64,000 bases of DNA from Paraflavisolibacter caeni (GTDB taxonomy: Bacteria; Bacteroidota; Bacteroidia; Chitinophagales; Chitinophagaceae), in contig NZ_JAOTIF010000008.1 in NCBI RefSeq assembly GCF_025628885.1, positions 124,001 to 188,000 of the forward strand, read 5' to 3'. The first letter of the stretch is position 1. Every line of letters starts with the position of its first letter. The notes beneath the pieces are model-generated. The model was not told the DNA's origin. It saw only the letters and a program-made list of their open reading frames with translations, and searched no databases. Shown piece after piece: positions 1 to 7,389 of this stretch. The position numbers were made by a program, and so were the translations under genes.

Positions 1-1137
1 TAACTTAACTTCTCCCTGGCGATAATCACCTGAATAGCTGGTTGTAAAATTAAAAGTCGGTTTTCCTGAAGCACCTCTTTTGGTGGTAACAACCAATACG
101 CCACCGGCTGCACGAGCTCCATAAACAGCTGCTGCAGCAGCATCTTTAAGTACAGTTACTGATTCAATTTCACCTGCACTAAGATTTTGGAAAGCCTGTT
201 GTCCATTAGTGTTACTTCCGCCGTTGTAAATCACACCGTCAATTACATATAAAACAGGCTGGCTGTTCCATGAAGAGTTGGTGCGGATAGAAACACTGGC
301 CTGAGCACCTGGTATGCCCCTGGGTGTATTAACCGAAACACCGGCTAACTTTCCTGCTAAAAGTTCCGCAGCACCACTAACAGGCAATTCGTTCATGGAC
401 TCACTAAATTTTGTAGTGGCTACAGCACTGGATAATAGTGCTTTCTTTTGGATGGTATAACCTACTACCACAATATCCTGCTGTTGGGCAGCAGAGATCA
501 ACATGGTGATATTCAAATTGGATTTTCCTTTAATACTCACTTCGGAATTTTCCATTCCTATATAAGAAACAACCAACGTTGATGCATTTTCAGGAACACT
601 GATAACGAACTCTCCTTGATCATTGGTTACCGTGCCCTTGGTGGAACCCTTGACCATCACACTTGCTCCAGCCAGCGGTTTACCGTCTGCATCTTTTACA
701 ACCCCTTTGATGGGACCAACTTCAGCAATCACCTCGGGTGAACTACTTTTTTCAGGAGTTTCTGGTTTGGCTTCTGGTTTGGTATTCACAACAATGGTGT
801 TATACCGGATATCGAAGTTCACCGGCTGCTCCTTAAAGCAAATATTGAGCGCCGACGCTAAGTCAACATTTTTTACCGAAACAGTTACAGGCTTCGTTTT
901 TTTGAGCAGTTCAGGGTTATAAAGCACATCATATCCGGTTTGGTTTTTGACAACGTCAAAAACAGCCTCAAGTGACATGTTTTTACCACAAATAGAAACC
1001 TTCTGGGAGTAAGTTTTGGCACTTACCTGCAAACAGGCTGCAAACAAGAAAAAAACAGACATTTTCATATAAAGCATCATTTTGGCTGGCAAATCGTTTC
1101 CTGGCCGAAAGGCATTGCCTTTAGCATTTTCATACAT
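1..1137 (-). CDS. SusC/RagA-type TonB-dependent outer membrane receptor, N-terminal 379 residues (partial)
   Basis: Outer membrane TonB-dependent transporter that imports a bound nutrient, usually a glycan or peptide, with a SusD-type lipoprotein. The gene runs off the left edge. The ATG at 1137 starts a cytoplasmic leader followed by a signal peptide (about residues 21-41, ending before AKTYSQ). Next come an STN domain (about 50-115), the domain that contacts a FecR anti-sigma factor, a carboxypeptidase-regulatory-like domain (about 143-215, GVVKDADGKPLAGASV), and the plug domain with the SusC signature VLYVIDGV and the run VLKDAAAAAVYGARAAGG. The STN domain and the FecR and sigma genes directly upstream on the same strand suggest a trans-envelope signalling receptor. 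A start at residue 20 or 21 is possible. The partner susD gene would lie left of the window. Confidence 0.95.
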   Translation of the reverse strand, partial: MYENAKGNAFRPGNDLPAKMMLYMKMSVFFLFAACLQVSAKTYSQKVSICGKNMSLEAVFDVVKNQTGYDVLYNPELLKKTKPVTVSVKNVDLASALNICFKEQPVNFDIRYNTIVVNTKPEAKPETPEKSSSPEVIAEVGPIKGVVKDADGKPLAGASVMVKGSTKGTVTNDQGEFVISVPENASTLVVSYIGMENSEVSIKGKSNLNITMLISAAQQQDIVVVGYTIQKKALLSSAVATTKFSESMNELPVSGAAELLAGKLAGVSVNTPRGIPGAQASVSIRTNSSWNSQPVLYVIDGVIYNGGSNTNGQQAFQNLSAGEIESVTVLKDAAAAAVYGARAAGGVLVVTTKRGASGKPTFNFTTSYSGDYRQGEVKL

Positions 1138-1211
1138 ACTTTTGATAAGTTTTTGGATTACTAGAGTTTTTCTTTTTTGAACAGAAGCAGAACATCGGTA
1201 GTCAAAACCTC

Positions 1212-1247
1212 AGAGAATCTTGCCCCCGCAGGATTCTCTTTTTTTTA
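1212..1247. other. Hairpin with T8 tract between FecR and SusC genes
   Basis: AGAGAATC (1212-1219) pairs perfectly with GATTCTCT (1232-1239), and eight T follow on the plus strand. The T tract points away from the minus-strand genes and no plus-strand gene ends here. It is therefore either a terminator for antisense transcription or a structure in the 5' leader of the SusC mRNA. Confidence 0.5.
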
Positions 1248-1349
1248 AACTACCTCTTCGTAGTTTTTTCATTTACAAGGGCATAAGCAATCGTTTTTAA
1301 GTGAATAAGAGGGTTTATGTAAACTCTTCGATCAGTAATGGCAACGCAT

Positions 1350-2585
1350 CTATTTCGACATGACGGTCATGTCCCTGCCCTTCAGTTCAAAATGTATCCG
1401 CCCGTCTAATTCTAAAATTTCTACCAGCTTTTCAATATTGTCTTTTTTGGATATGCTTCCGGAAAATAGAATTCCCGACAAGTCTCCCTTATAATGGATG
1501 TCTACATCATACCAACGGGATATTTGGCGCATGATGGCTTTGGCATCAGTCTTACGGAAAAGGAATTTCCCATTTTTCCAGGCCAGTACTTCTTCCAGGT
1601 CCGGTTGGGTGATAGCATAACTATTCTTGCCTAAACGGGATTGCTCGCCCGGCCGGAGCACCGCCGAAACGGCACCACTGCTCACTTGCACAGAGCCTTC
1701 TATTAGTGTGGTGCGCACAGGGCCTTCGTCAGCATAGGCATTGATATTAAAATGAGTGCCCAATACGGTAGTCTTATTTCCCATGGCGTCCACAACAAAG
1801 GGAACCCTTTTGCCGCCTGCTTGAACTTGATGAGCCACTTCAAAATAAGCCTCTCCGGTTATGGTTACGGTGCGTTCGTCGCCTGTAAAACTGGTAGGAA
1901 ACGTGATAGAAGAAGCCGAATTAAGCCAGACCGCAGTGCCATCCGGTAGCGTTACCTGGTACTGCCCCCCACGCGGAGTAGATATGGTGTTATATACAGG
2001 TTTTGAATCAGGGGCCGCTGATGGGGAACCGTCATTATAAGCCAGCTTGCCATCCTGTAATTTGATCACTTGTACGTTTTCCTCTTTGCCGATCACCCCA
2101 TTGGCAACGCTATCCAATATTACCTGGCTGCCATCAGAAAGTGTCAGTATGGCCCTGTTTCCTCCCGGCACTACTTTCACGGCCCTGCTGATTTGCACGG
2201 GCGCACTTGCTGGCGTTCTATTGCTCGATAGATACCAGCCTGTACCGGCAATGGCAAAAAATAAAATAGCCGCAGCAGCCCATCGCATGGCCTTAAGCTG
2301 GAAAATACGAACCACCGGCGTGGCGGCTTGAACCGGTTCAACATTTAATCCTTGTATTTTTGAAAAGATGCGCTCTTTCGCACTAGTAACATCATATTGC
2401 TCTAATGCCAACAAATCATGAGCAATGTCTGCCGCATTGATTTCCTCTGCAAGCTGATGGTTTGCTTCACTGCGGTTCTTCCAGTCATCCAATTCAGCCT
2501 GTTCCGCTTCTGAAAGTCCGCCGATCCAGCTTTTCTTGATCAGGCCCGTTATATATATGATTTCATCAACCCTGTTTTGTTCCAT
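1350..2585 (-). CDS. FecR family anti-sigma factor with DUF4974
   Basis: Inner membrane anti-sigma regulator that passes the signal from the TonB receptor STN domain to the ECF sigma factor. The protein has 411 residues, usual for the family. It begins with a cytoplasmic sigma-binding region (about 1-100), has one membrane segment near 105-125 (AMRWAAAAILFFAIAGTGWY), a FecR domain (about 195-310, with TPRGGQYQVTLPDGTAVWLN and ITGEAYFEV), and a C-terminal DUF4974 module (about 340-411). It follows the sigma gene by 67 bp on the same strand and precedes the SusC receptor by 212 bp, the usual order of a Bacteroidota trans-envelope signalling locus. Assignment rests on motifs and context. Confidence 0.95.
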   Translation of the reverse strand: MEQNRVDEIIYITGLIKKSWIGGLSEAEQAELDDWKNRSEANHQLAEEINAADIAHDLLALEQYDVTSAKERIFSKIQGLNVEPVQAATPVVRIFQLKAMRWAAAAILFFAIAGTGWYLSSNRTPASAPVQISRAVKVVPGGNRAILTLSDGSQVILDSVANGVIGKEENVQVIKLQDGKLAYNDGSPSAAPDSKPVYNTISTPRGGQYQVTLPDGTAVWLNSASSITFPTSFTGDERTVTITGEAYFEVAHQVQAGGKRVPFVVDAMGNKTTVLGTHFNINAYADEGPVRTTLIEGSVQVSSGAVSAVLRPGEQSRLGKNSYAITQPDLEEVLAWKNGKFLFRKTDAKAIMRQISRWYDVDIHYKGDLSGILFSGSISKKDNIEKLVEILELDGRIHFELKGRDMTVMSK

Positions 2586-2652
2586 CAGTGTTTACTTATA
2601 AGCTATAAACACCGCGACAAACCATTTGTACTAGGAATTTTTTTTCTTTTTT

Positions 2653-3270
2653 TTAAAACAGGTCCTGTAAACCCCAGGATAAAAGAAGAATAGAGTATAA
2701 AGTCTTGTGGTTCAGCTTTTTTCGAAGCATAGCGAGGGCGGTGGCTTTTTGATTGCGCACCGTTTGGTTGGACAATTGCAGGTGATTGGCTATTTCCTCG
2801 TTCGTCATTTTTTTGAAATAAGCCAGGATAAATATTTCCCGCATTTTCCGGGGTAAGCCGTCAATTTCCCTGCGGATCTCTGCCAGCAGTTCGGCATACA
2901 TGATTTCTTTGTAAAAAGGATCATCCTGCTGCTCGTATGCGCTGGTAAACTCCTTGTGCCTTGTTTTTTCCCGTTGCCTGCTTCTCAATTGATTCAGGCA
3001 GCTGTTTCGGGTAGCAACAAACAGGTATTTTTTGACTTGTTGAAAATCAGCAAAATCAGCACTTTTCTGCCATACTTTCACAAATACATCAGAAACGATA
3101 TCTTCAGCATCTACGTCGGTCTTTAATATTTTTTGGGCAAAACGGCATAACACAGGAAAGTAGATGCGGATCAGGTATTGCCATGCCGCACTATCATTTT
3201 TTTTGAGAAGTCGTAAACAGTCATCGTCATTTTCAACAAGCATTACATCGTCGTTCCCCGAAAGCGTCAT
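2653..3270 (-). CDS. ECF RNA polymerase sigma factor, FecI-like
   Basis: Alternative sigma factor of the sigma-70 Bacteroidetes family that would direct transcription of the neighbouring receptor locus. The 205 residues contain region 2 (about 28-95, with ILKTDVDAEDIVSDVFVKVW) and region 4 (about 130-185) with a helix-turn-helix around MTNEEIANHLQLSNQTVRNQ. There is no region 3, as expected for ECF factors. The start at 3270 gives a slightly long acidic N-terminus, and an in-frame Met at residue 10 is possible. It is the first gene of the sigma-FecR-SusC set, so its expression probably controls the whole locus together with FecR. Confidence 0.95.
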   Translation of the reverse strand: MTLSGNDDVMLVENDDDCLRLLKKNDSAAWQYLIRIYFPVLCRFAQKILKTDVDAEDIVSDVFVKVWQKSADFADFQQVKKYLFVATRNSCLNQLRSRQREKTRHKEFTSAYEQQDDPFYKEIMYAELLAEIRREIDGLPRKMREIFILAYFKKMTNEEIANHLQLSNQTVRNQKATALAMLRKKLNHKTLYSILLLSWGLQDLF

Positions 3271-3825
3271 AAGAAGCTTAAAAAGTATAAGTAATTAATT
3301 CACAAAAAAACACGGCCATAGGTTATGTAATCCAACTTTTGATTAATTATGCCTATACTCAGTCCAATCAAACAGCAGAACTCCATTGTTACATCCTGGC
3401 AAGCAATAGTCTGGATCTCAATCCGCAAACGGCTAATGTGTTAAAAAGCTGTAAAAATACCCCCCCACTTTTGAGATAGCAATAGATTATACTACGCAAT
3501 AAATGGACTATGCTATTATTTAAGGATTATACGCTCATGTAATGCACATCCTCATCATGATGCCTCGCCACATTATCCACGATCGCCACATGCAGTGTTT
3601 CCTTATCCCCTCCACCACTCACCATTCACCATTGACCATTCACTCCCTCAGAGTTATCCCCTACAACCTCTTGCATAAAAAACTAAGTAAAACCACTAAC
3701 CTATTGAATAACAACAGTTTACGATTAAAGCTTCCACCTCCAGGAATCGGCATTTCGGCCTTTTCCCACCCCAATTGAACGATTCTCGACCTCCGGGGCT
3801 AATATTCAGACCTAGCTTTGTGTCT

Positions 3826-3930
3826 CCAATGATCCAATATCCTATTGAAACAACGGAATCCAATATCCTACTGAAACGACCAGTATCCTTTTGAAACAAC
3901 TAAATCCAATGATCCCTATGAAAACACAAC
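3826..3930. repeat. Degenerate short repeats, CCAATATCC...TGAAAC
   Basis: Four imperfect copies begin at 3834, 3860, 3880 and 3906 (spacings 26, 20 and 26 bp), each carrying CCARTATCC or CCAATGATCC followed by TTGAAAC-like bases. They do not fit a coding frame. Function unknown. Confidence 0.45.
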
Positions 3931-4045
3931 TAGTTGTTCGATTGAGTGTAAGCCCGTTTTAAATCCGTATCCATTTTTTGAAGACGACTAACCTAAGGCT
4001 AAATATATTCCTATGAAAAACTGTAAACCGTCTGGATAGCCTTAT

Positions 4046-4085
4046 TAAATAATGATCCCCTCCTGCCGGAGGGGATCATTATTTA
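4046..4085. terminator. Strong symmetrical hairpin, terminator-like
   Basis: An 18-bp perfect stem (4046-4063 with 4068-4085) with the four-base loop TGCC. The top of the stem is GC-rich and its base is A/T-rich, so it could act as a terminator on either strand. No gene recognised here ends beside it. Confidence 0.6.
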
Positions 4086-4351
4086 TACACGTGCACCAAC
4101 ATCTACCAACACCAATGGTTCCCTACACCCACTTCTTCAGGTAACGCACTACCGCCTTCAACACCTGCGACACCACGAAACTCACCACCGCTCCCACCGC
4201 CGCCAGTATTGCCGTCTTTACCAAATCCTCACTCCTATGCCACCACACACTAACAACAAACACAACCCAACAGCAATACACAACCGTCATAAACTTCCTC
4301 CCTCCCGAAATCCGAAATCTCCATCACTCATCCTCCTCCCCTCTACTCTAA

Positions 4352-4417
4352 GTGTATGCTTGGTGTATAGATGGTGCATAGATGGAGCATAGATAGTGCA
4401 TGAGGAGTGTATGAAAA
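4352..4417. repeat. 11-bp tandem array, six units
   Basis: Six units of exactly 11 bp start at 4352, 4363, 4374, 4385, 4396 and 4407, with consensus GTGYATAGATG. It ends 100 bp before the small gene at 4518. The period is not a multiple of three, which argues against coding, and it is close to one DNA helical turn. A related array with another sequence but the same period lies at 58811-59035. Confidence 0.75.
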
Positions 4418-4517
4418 CGATCAGAACGAAAACACCAGTAAAACATCAAAAACGAATAGACCAACAACAAATAAAAATCAAATGCAAGTAAGCAAGTAAA
4501 GCTGTAAAAAAGTAGAA

Positions 4518-4709
4518 ATGGAACGCATCTGTATTTACCCCAAAGACATTCAAATAGTAACAGGCAAAAGCGAACGCTATGGCCGCGACCTCCTAAAGAA
4601 AATAAAAGAAACCCTCAGCAAGCAAGATCACCAGTTCATCACCATCGAAGAATTCTGCCAATACACCGGCCTCTGCCCCAACACCGTCATAGAAAAACTC
4701 CGCACCTGA
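4518..4709 (+). CDS. Small predicted helix-turn-helix-like protein, 63 residues
   Basis: Unknown small basic protein. The sequence starts MERICIYPKDIQIVTGKSER and carries two helical stretches. The second (QFITIEEFCQYTGLCPNTVI) looks like the helix-turn-helix of excisionase/MerR-like small DNA-binding proteins. No transposase or integrase lies beside it. It stands alone between the 11-bp array and the terminator at 4761-4791. Codon use looks real and the start is the only ATG that fits. I infer a nucleic-acid-binding role, but no partner or target can be named. Confidence 0.6.
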   Translation: MERICIYPKDIQIVTGKSERYGRDLLKKIKETLSKQDHQFITIEEFCQYTGLCPNTVIEKLRT

Positions 4710-4760
4710 CCCTGGTCCTTTTGAAATAGGAATGGAGATAGTCGTATCATCAGGAACCAC

Positions 4761-4808
4761 AAAAAAATTGCCCCGCCACGACTGGCAGGGCTTCACCCTT
4801 TTAACCAT
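4761..4808 (-). terminator. Rho-independent terminator with conserved flank (copy 1)
   Basis: Read on the minus strand, GCCCTGCCA (4791-4783) pairs with TGGCGGGGC (4778-4770, one G-T pair) around loop GTCG and is followed by a T7 run (4767-4761). It lies about 95 bp downstream of the minus-strand gene at 4887-5657. The flank AGGGCTTCACCCTT..AACCAT is shared with the hairpin at 61486-61533. Confidence 0.75.
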
Positions 4809-4886
4809 GAAAAAGCAATATTTTTATAGATAAGCGTTGGCCTTACAATCCAACACTTGTTCTAATGATACTGAAATAGATCCCTC

Positions 4887-5657
4887 CTAGTTTAATAATA
4901 CTTGCAGCCTTTCCCTTGGAATTTCATACGCCACTTCATCTTCAAACACGCTACGGATATCAAAGTCATCTTCGATACGCAAACAGGTATAATCATTTCG
5001 AACATACCCTCTATAATCAATGCTGATACAATTCCGGGATCCACTTTCAAGTGTCCCCTCATGAAGTGCTTTGCATAAGAAATCAAAAAGCTCTTTTTTC
5101 AGTTCATTACGCTCAATAGTATCCCACTTCTTTGTGCTTTCATGATACCTCCGTACTGTAATCTTTTCAATGATTTCTTCCTCTGTACTATCCTCAATGC
5201 TTAAATGCTCCACCAGGATTTCATATTCCGACTCAAAATCATCCCGGTCATCAAGACCTTCAGGAGGAATAAGGTCATCATATTTTTTCATGATGTCATC
5301 CGCTTCCCTACAGTCAAGCCACTCACACGCAGGCATTTCCTCAGGGAATAATGAATTGACATCACATTCCGATTGAAACTCAATAGTGCCATCATCATTC
5401 AATACGATATCGTAATCAAACGAAGTGAATTCACCATCTGGGTCAACTTCCCCTGAACAGTATTCAGTGAGCACATCTTCCAATTTATTGTAGGTTTCTT
5501 TGGGAAGCAATTCATCAAGAACCTTTTTTCCTTTATAATCGCGTTTACCGTATAAAGCTAAAGCAACACTTTTATAATTCAGATCATAACTAAAGGCAGT
5601 TAAGATCCCTTCCTTTCTTAAAAACACCAGGAACTCATAAGTGGAGTTGAATTTCAT
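4887..5657 (-). CDS. Hypothetical acidic protein, 256 residues
   Basis: I do not recognise this family. The protein is strongly acidic, has no signal peptide or membrane segment and should be cytoplasmic. Two similar blocks can be made out: residues about 65-112 (EYCSGEVDPDGEFTSFDYDI, then CDVNSLFPEEMP) and residues about 190-256 (ALHEGTLESGSRNCISIDYR, then DFDIRSVFEDEVAYEIPRER). The shared pattern, a basic/acidic helix, then S-x-D-Y-D/R and a C-terminal LFPEE / VFEDE turn, suggests an internal duplication. It appears monocistronic, with a clear terminator at 4761-4791 and no co-oriented neighbour. No function is proposed. Confidence 0.8.
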   Translation of the reverse strand: MKFNSTYEFLVFLRKEGILTAFSYDLNYKSVALALYGKRDYKGKKVLDELLPKETYNKLEDVLTEYCSGEVDPDGEFTSFDYDIVLNDDGTIEFQSECDVNSLFPEEMPACEWLDCREADDIMKKYDDLIPPEGLDDRDDFESEYEILVEHLSIEDSTEEEIIEKITVRRYHESTKKWDTIERNELKKELFDFLCKALHEGTLESGSRNCISIDYRGYVRNDYTCLRIEDDFDIRSVFEDEVAYEIPRERLQVLLN

Positions 5658-5838
5658 TGGATTACTGGTTTGTTGTCAATACAAAGTAATTACAACAAGA
5701 AAAAGGGCCATATTAACCAAAATCTAATTCTTTTAAAACACCAGCAATAACACTTACAAAGGATCAAGAGTATTCACCCCTTACCTATCGTTAAAAAATG
5801 ATACCACATCATTCACAAAAGTTTTACACGCAATTCTT

Positions 5839-5846
5839 TATATTTG
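5839..5846 (+). promoter_or_regulatory. Probable -7 promoter element TATATTTG
   Basis: Matches the Bacteroidota -7 consensus TAnnTTTG and lies 76 bp before the ATG at 5922. No clear -33 TTG at the usual spacing. Its position argues that translation starts at 5922 and not at the upstream ATG at 5844, which overlaps this element. Confidence 0.45.
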
Positions 5847-5921
5847 TATCAGCATCTCATTTTCCCACTCGACATCTCTTTATCCCCATCACCCTGTTGC
5901 CTTTCCCTCACCGTCAAAAGA

Positions 5922-6281
5922 ATGTATATGCAACAGGAAAAAAACTTGCAAAAGCAACAAGATCTTGAGACATTAGAACAACTCATTGAGCAGGCAGGCT
6001 CTGGGAAGAATATATCGGAGGAGCAGCTACACCAGCTTTTCATCAAGTATCCCAACCACGCAGTGCAACTGGTCAAAAAATATATGGCACTACGGCTGCA
6101 ACCTGCAGGCAGCCCACTGACAAAAGCCTATTTATTCGCCCTCTGCCTGGATAAAATGTACCACCGTAAGCTGCAACGCTTTTTAGTCAACCCGCCGGCA
6201 GATAAATTGCGGGAAAAAGAATTCAACCGCGCCATTGAAGTCTTCGAAGACCAGCTCCTCAGGCAAACCACGGACAATTAA
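5922..6281 (+). CDS. Hypothetical helical protein, 119 residues
   Basis: Unrecognised small soluble protein that is mostly alpha-helical and begins MYMQQEKNLQKQQ. The C-terminal half has a conserved look (KMYHRKLQRFLVNPPADKLR). No signal peptide or membrane segment is present. The start was set at 5922 because the longer frame from 5844 would include the promoter element and a low-complexity Pro/Ser/Cys stretch. A long inverted repeat (6318-6373) lies 36 bp after the stop and may end the transcript. Nothing in the context suggests a function. Confidence 0.7.
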   Translation: MYMQQEKNLQKQQDLETLEQLIEQAGSGKNISEEQLHQLFIKYPNHAVQLVKKYMALRLQPAGSPLTKAYLFALCLDKMYHRKLQRFLVNPPADKLREKEFNRAIEVFEDQLLRQTTDN

Positions 6282-6317
6282 CGAAGAACCATAAAGCGCC
6301 CCAAAGAATGGAAAACC

Positions 6318-6373
6318 AGGCGGCTGTCTCATATATAAACTCACCTTTACAATAAACAATGAGACAGCCGCCT
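6318..6373. terminator. 15-bp inverted repeat with 26-base loop
   Basis: AGGCGGCTGTCTCAT (6318-6332) is perfectly inverted at 6359-6373. There is no T tract on either side. It could stop or stabilise the transcript of the gene ending at 6281. The loop is long for a simple terminator. Confidence 0.5.
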
Positions 6374-6459
6374 AAATATCTCATCCATCCTCTATCATCC
6401 ATCATCTATTATCTTCTCTCCCTATTCGTCATTCATAACTCGTCATTACCCATCACTCA
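6374..6459 (-). repeat. Short-period purine-rich tract directly after a stop codon
   Basis: On the minus strand the TGA of the gene at 6460 runs straight into a tract of repeated RTGATGG / GTGATG-type words. Similar tracts follow other minus-strand stops in this window (7390, 22475, 36047, 41904). Confidence 0.5.
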
Positions 6460-7248
6460 TCACAACGGTTTATTCTGCTTAATCTTCTCCAACATCTTCT
6501 TCCCATTATCATTCTTTGGATTCAGTTTAATAGACATCTCGTAATTCTTAATAGCCAGGTCTTTTTTACCCGCCTTAGCATAGGCCTCACCTAAGCTATC
6601 ATAAGGATTCCAGGCCTTGGGGAAAAACTGTACATTGAGTTTAAAGAGCTCAATGGCATCATTGAGCCTGTTGGCATTCATCAACTGGTAGCCTGCACTA
6701 TTAATATTATCTTCAATAGCTTTAGCGCTATTCGCATTAAAACTGCTCAGGTTGGTAAATAGCTGTGAGGTAACCTTCCAATCATTACCGTCTTTAACAA
6801 ACGAACTGAAGGTATGCCAGCGCATACCAGCTGAATCCGTACTGGGTGAAACAACAGTAGTAATGTAATCTGCTGTTGCCATATTGCCATCGGTACGAAC
6901 AACTATGTTTGGAGTACTGATACGTAATTGATCAGGGTTCTCCGGCGGAGGGAATGTAGCCACAAGCTTTACGATACTATCCCATCCCAACGCCTCGGCA
7001 TGAAAGCCGGAAGCTGTAACGGCAATCCTGGCTTTATCATCCTGCTTCCAGTTTGCCTTCCATTTGTCAGCCTGCCGGTTCAGCATTTCATTAAAGGACT
7101 TCTCCGCGATTTGCTTAATACTTTCTTCATCATTGCCTTGTCCAAAACCTGCTGAAGAAAGCATAACAAGGAAGCACAGCGTAAGTGTGATGTTTTGCAA
7201 AACAGGATGCAAAGAAAAGCGCCTGGGAGAACGTTTGTTGTTGTTCAT
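6460..7248 (-). CDS. Exported protein with NTF2-like domain and C-terminal TPR repeats
   Basis: 262 residues. A signal peptide is likely (residues about 1-36, ending AGFGQ). Residues about 45-165 look like a DUF4440/SnoaL-type NTF2 fold (a motif ending GMRWHTFSSFVKDGNDWKVTSQLF is typical of the last strands). Residues about 180-258 hold at least two TPR units (LNDAIELFKLNVQFFPKAWN, then LGEAYAKAGKKDLAIKNYEM). TPRs bind protein, while NTF2-like pockets often bind small molecules or are inert scaffolds. The gene lies 141 bp after the histidine kinase gene in transcription order, so the two may be co-transcribed. The biochemical role is unknown. Confidence 0.75.
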   Translation of the reverse strand: MNNNKRSPRRFSLHPVLQNITLTLCFLVMLSSAGFGQGNDEESIKQIAEKSFNEMLNRQADKWKANWKQDDKARIAVTASGFHAEALGWDSIVKLVATFPPPENPDQLRISTPNIVVRTDGNMATADYITTVVSPSTDSAGMRWHTFSSFVKDGNDWKVTSQLFTNLSSFNANSAKAIEDNINSAGYQLMNANRLNDAIELFKLNVQFFPKAWNPYDSLGEAYAKAGKKDLAIKNYEMSIKLNPKNDNGKKMLEKIKQNKPL

Positions 7249-7309
7249 AAACTTAGGTTTTTATGTTGTTCTGAAAAAATGCAGACAAGAAAACCAATCT
7301 CAGGAAGAA

Positions 7310-7389
7310 TCTTTTCATAACACCACATCCCACCCAAACCCCCAAACTCCAAACCTCAAACTCCCTAATTTCCGAAATCCGAAATCCCC
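7310..7389 (-). repeat. G-rich short-period tract after a stop codon
   Basis: On the minus strand the kinase TGA is followed by GGGGATTTCGGATTTCGG and then by GTTTGAGG / GTTTGGGG words. GATTTCGGATTTCGG also occurs near 4306-4320. Four G runs lie close together, so a G-quadruplex is possible in the transcript. Confidence 0.5.

Larger units (their letters stand above)
3271..4517. other. Gene-poor 1.25-kb region
   Basis: No convincing protein gene. It holds a CATTCACC-type pyrimidine tract (about 3610-3660), degenerate 20/26-bp repeats (3826-3930), a strong 18-bp hairpin (4046-4085), a CCGAAATCCGAAATC motif near 4306-4320 that also occurs near 7370-7386, and an 11-bp array (4352-4417). The two overlapping frames at 3542-3899 have repetitive, low-complexity content and look spurious. 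Confidence 0.6.

Noticed and set aside
3542-3899. Two overlapping open frames on opposite strands
   Set aside because: Low-complexity His/Pro/Ser-rich content and overlap with dispersed repeats; no recognisable domain.
4352-4417. Possible CRISPR array
   Set aside because: Units are 11 bp with no spacers, and no cas genes are in the window.
5844-5921. Upstream start for the gene ending at 6281
   Set aside because: The ATG overlaps a -7 promoter element and the added residues are low complexity.
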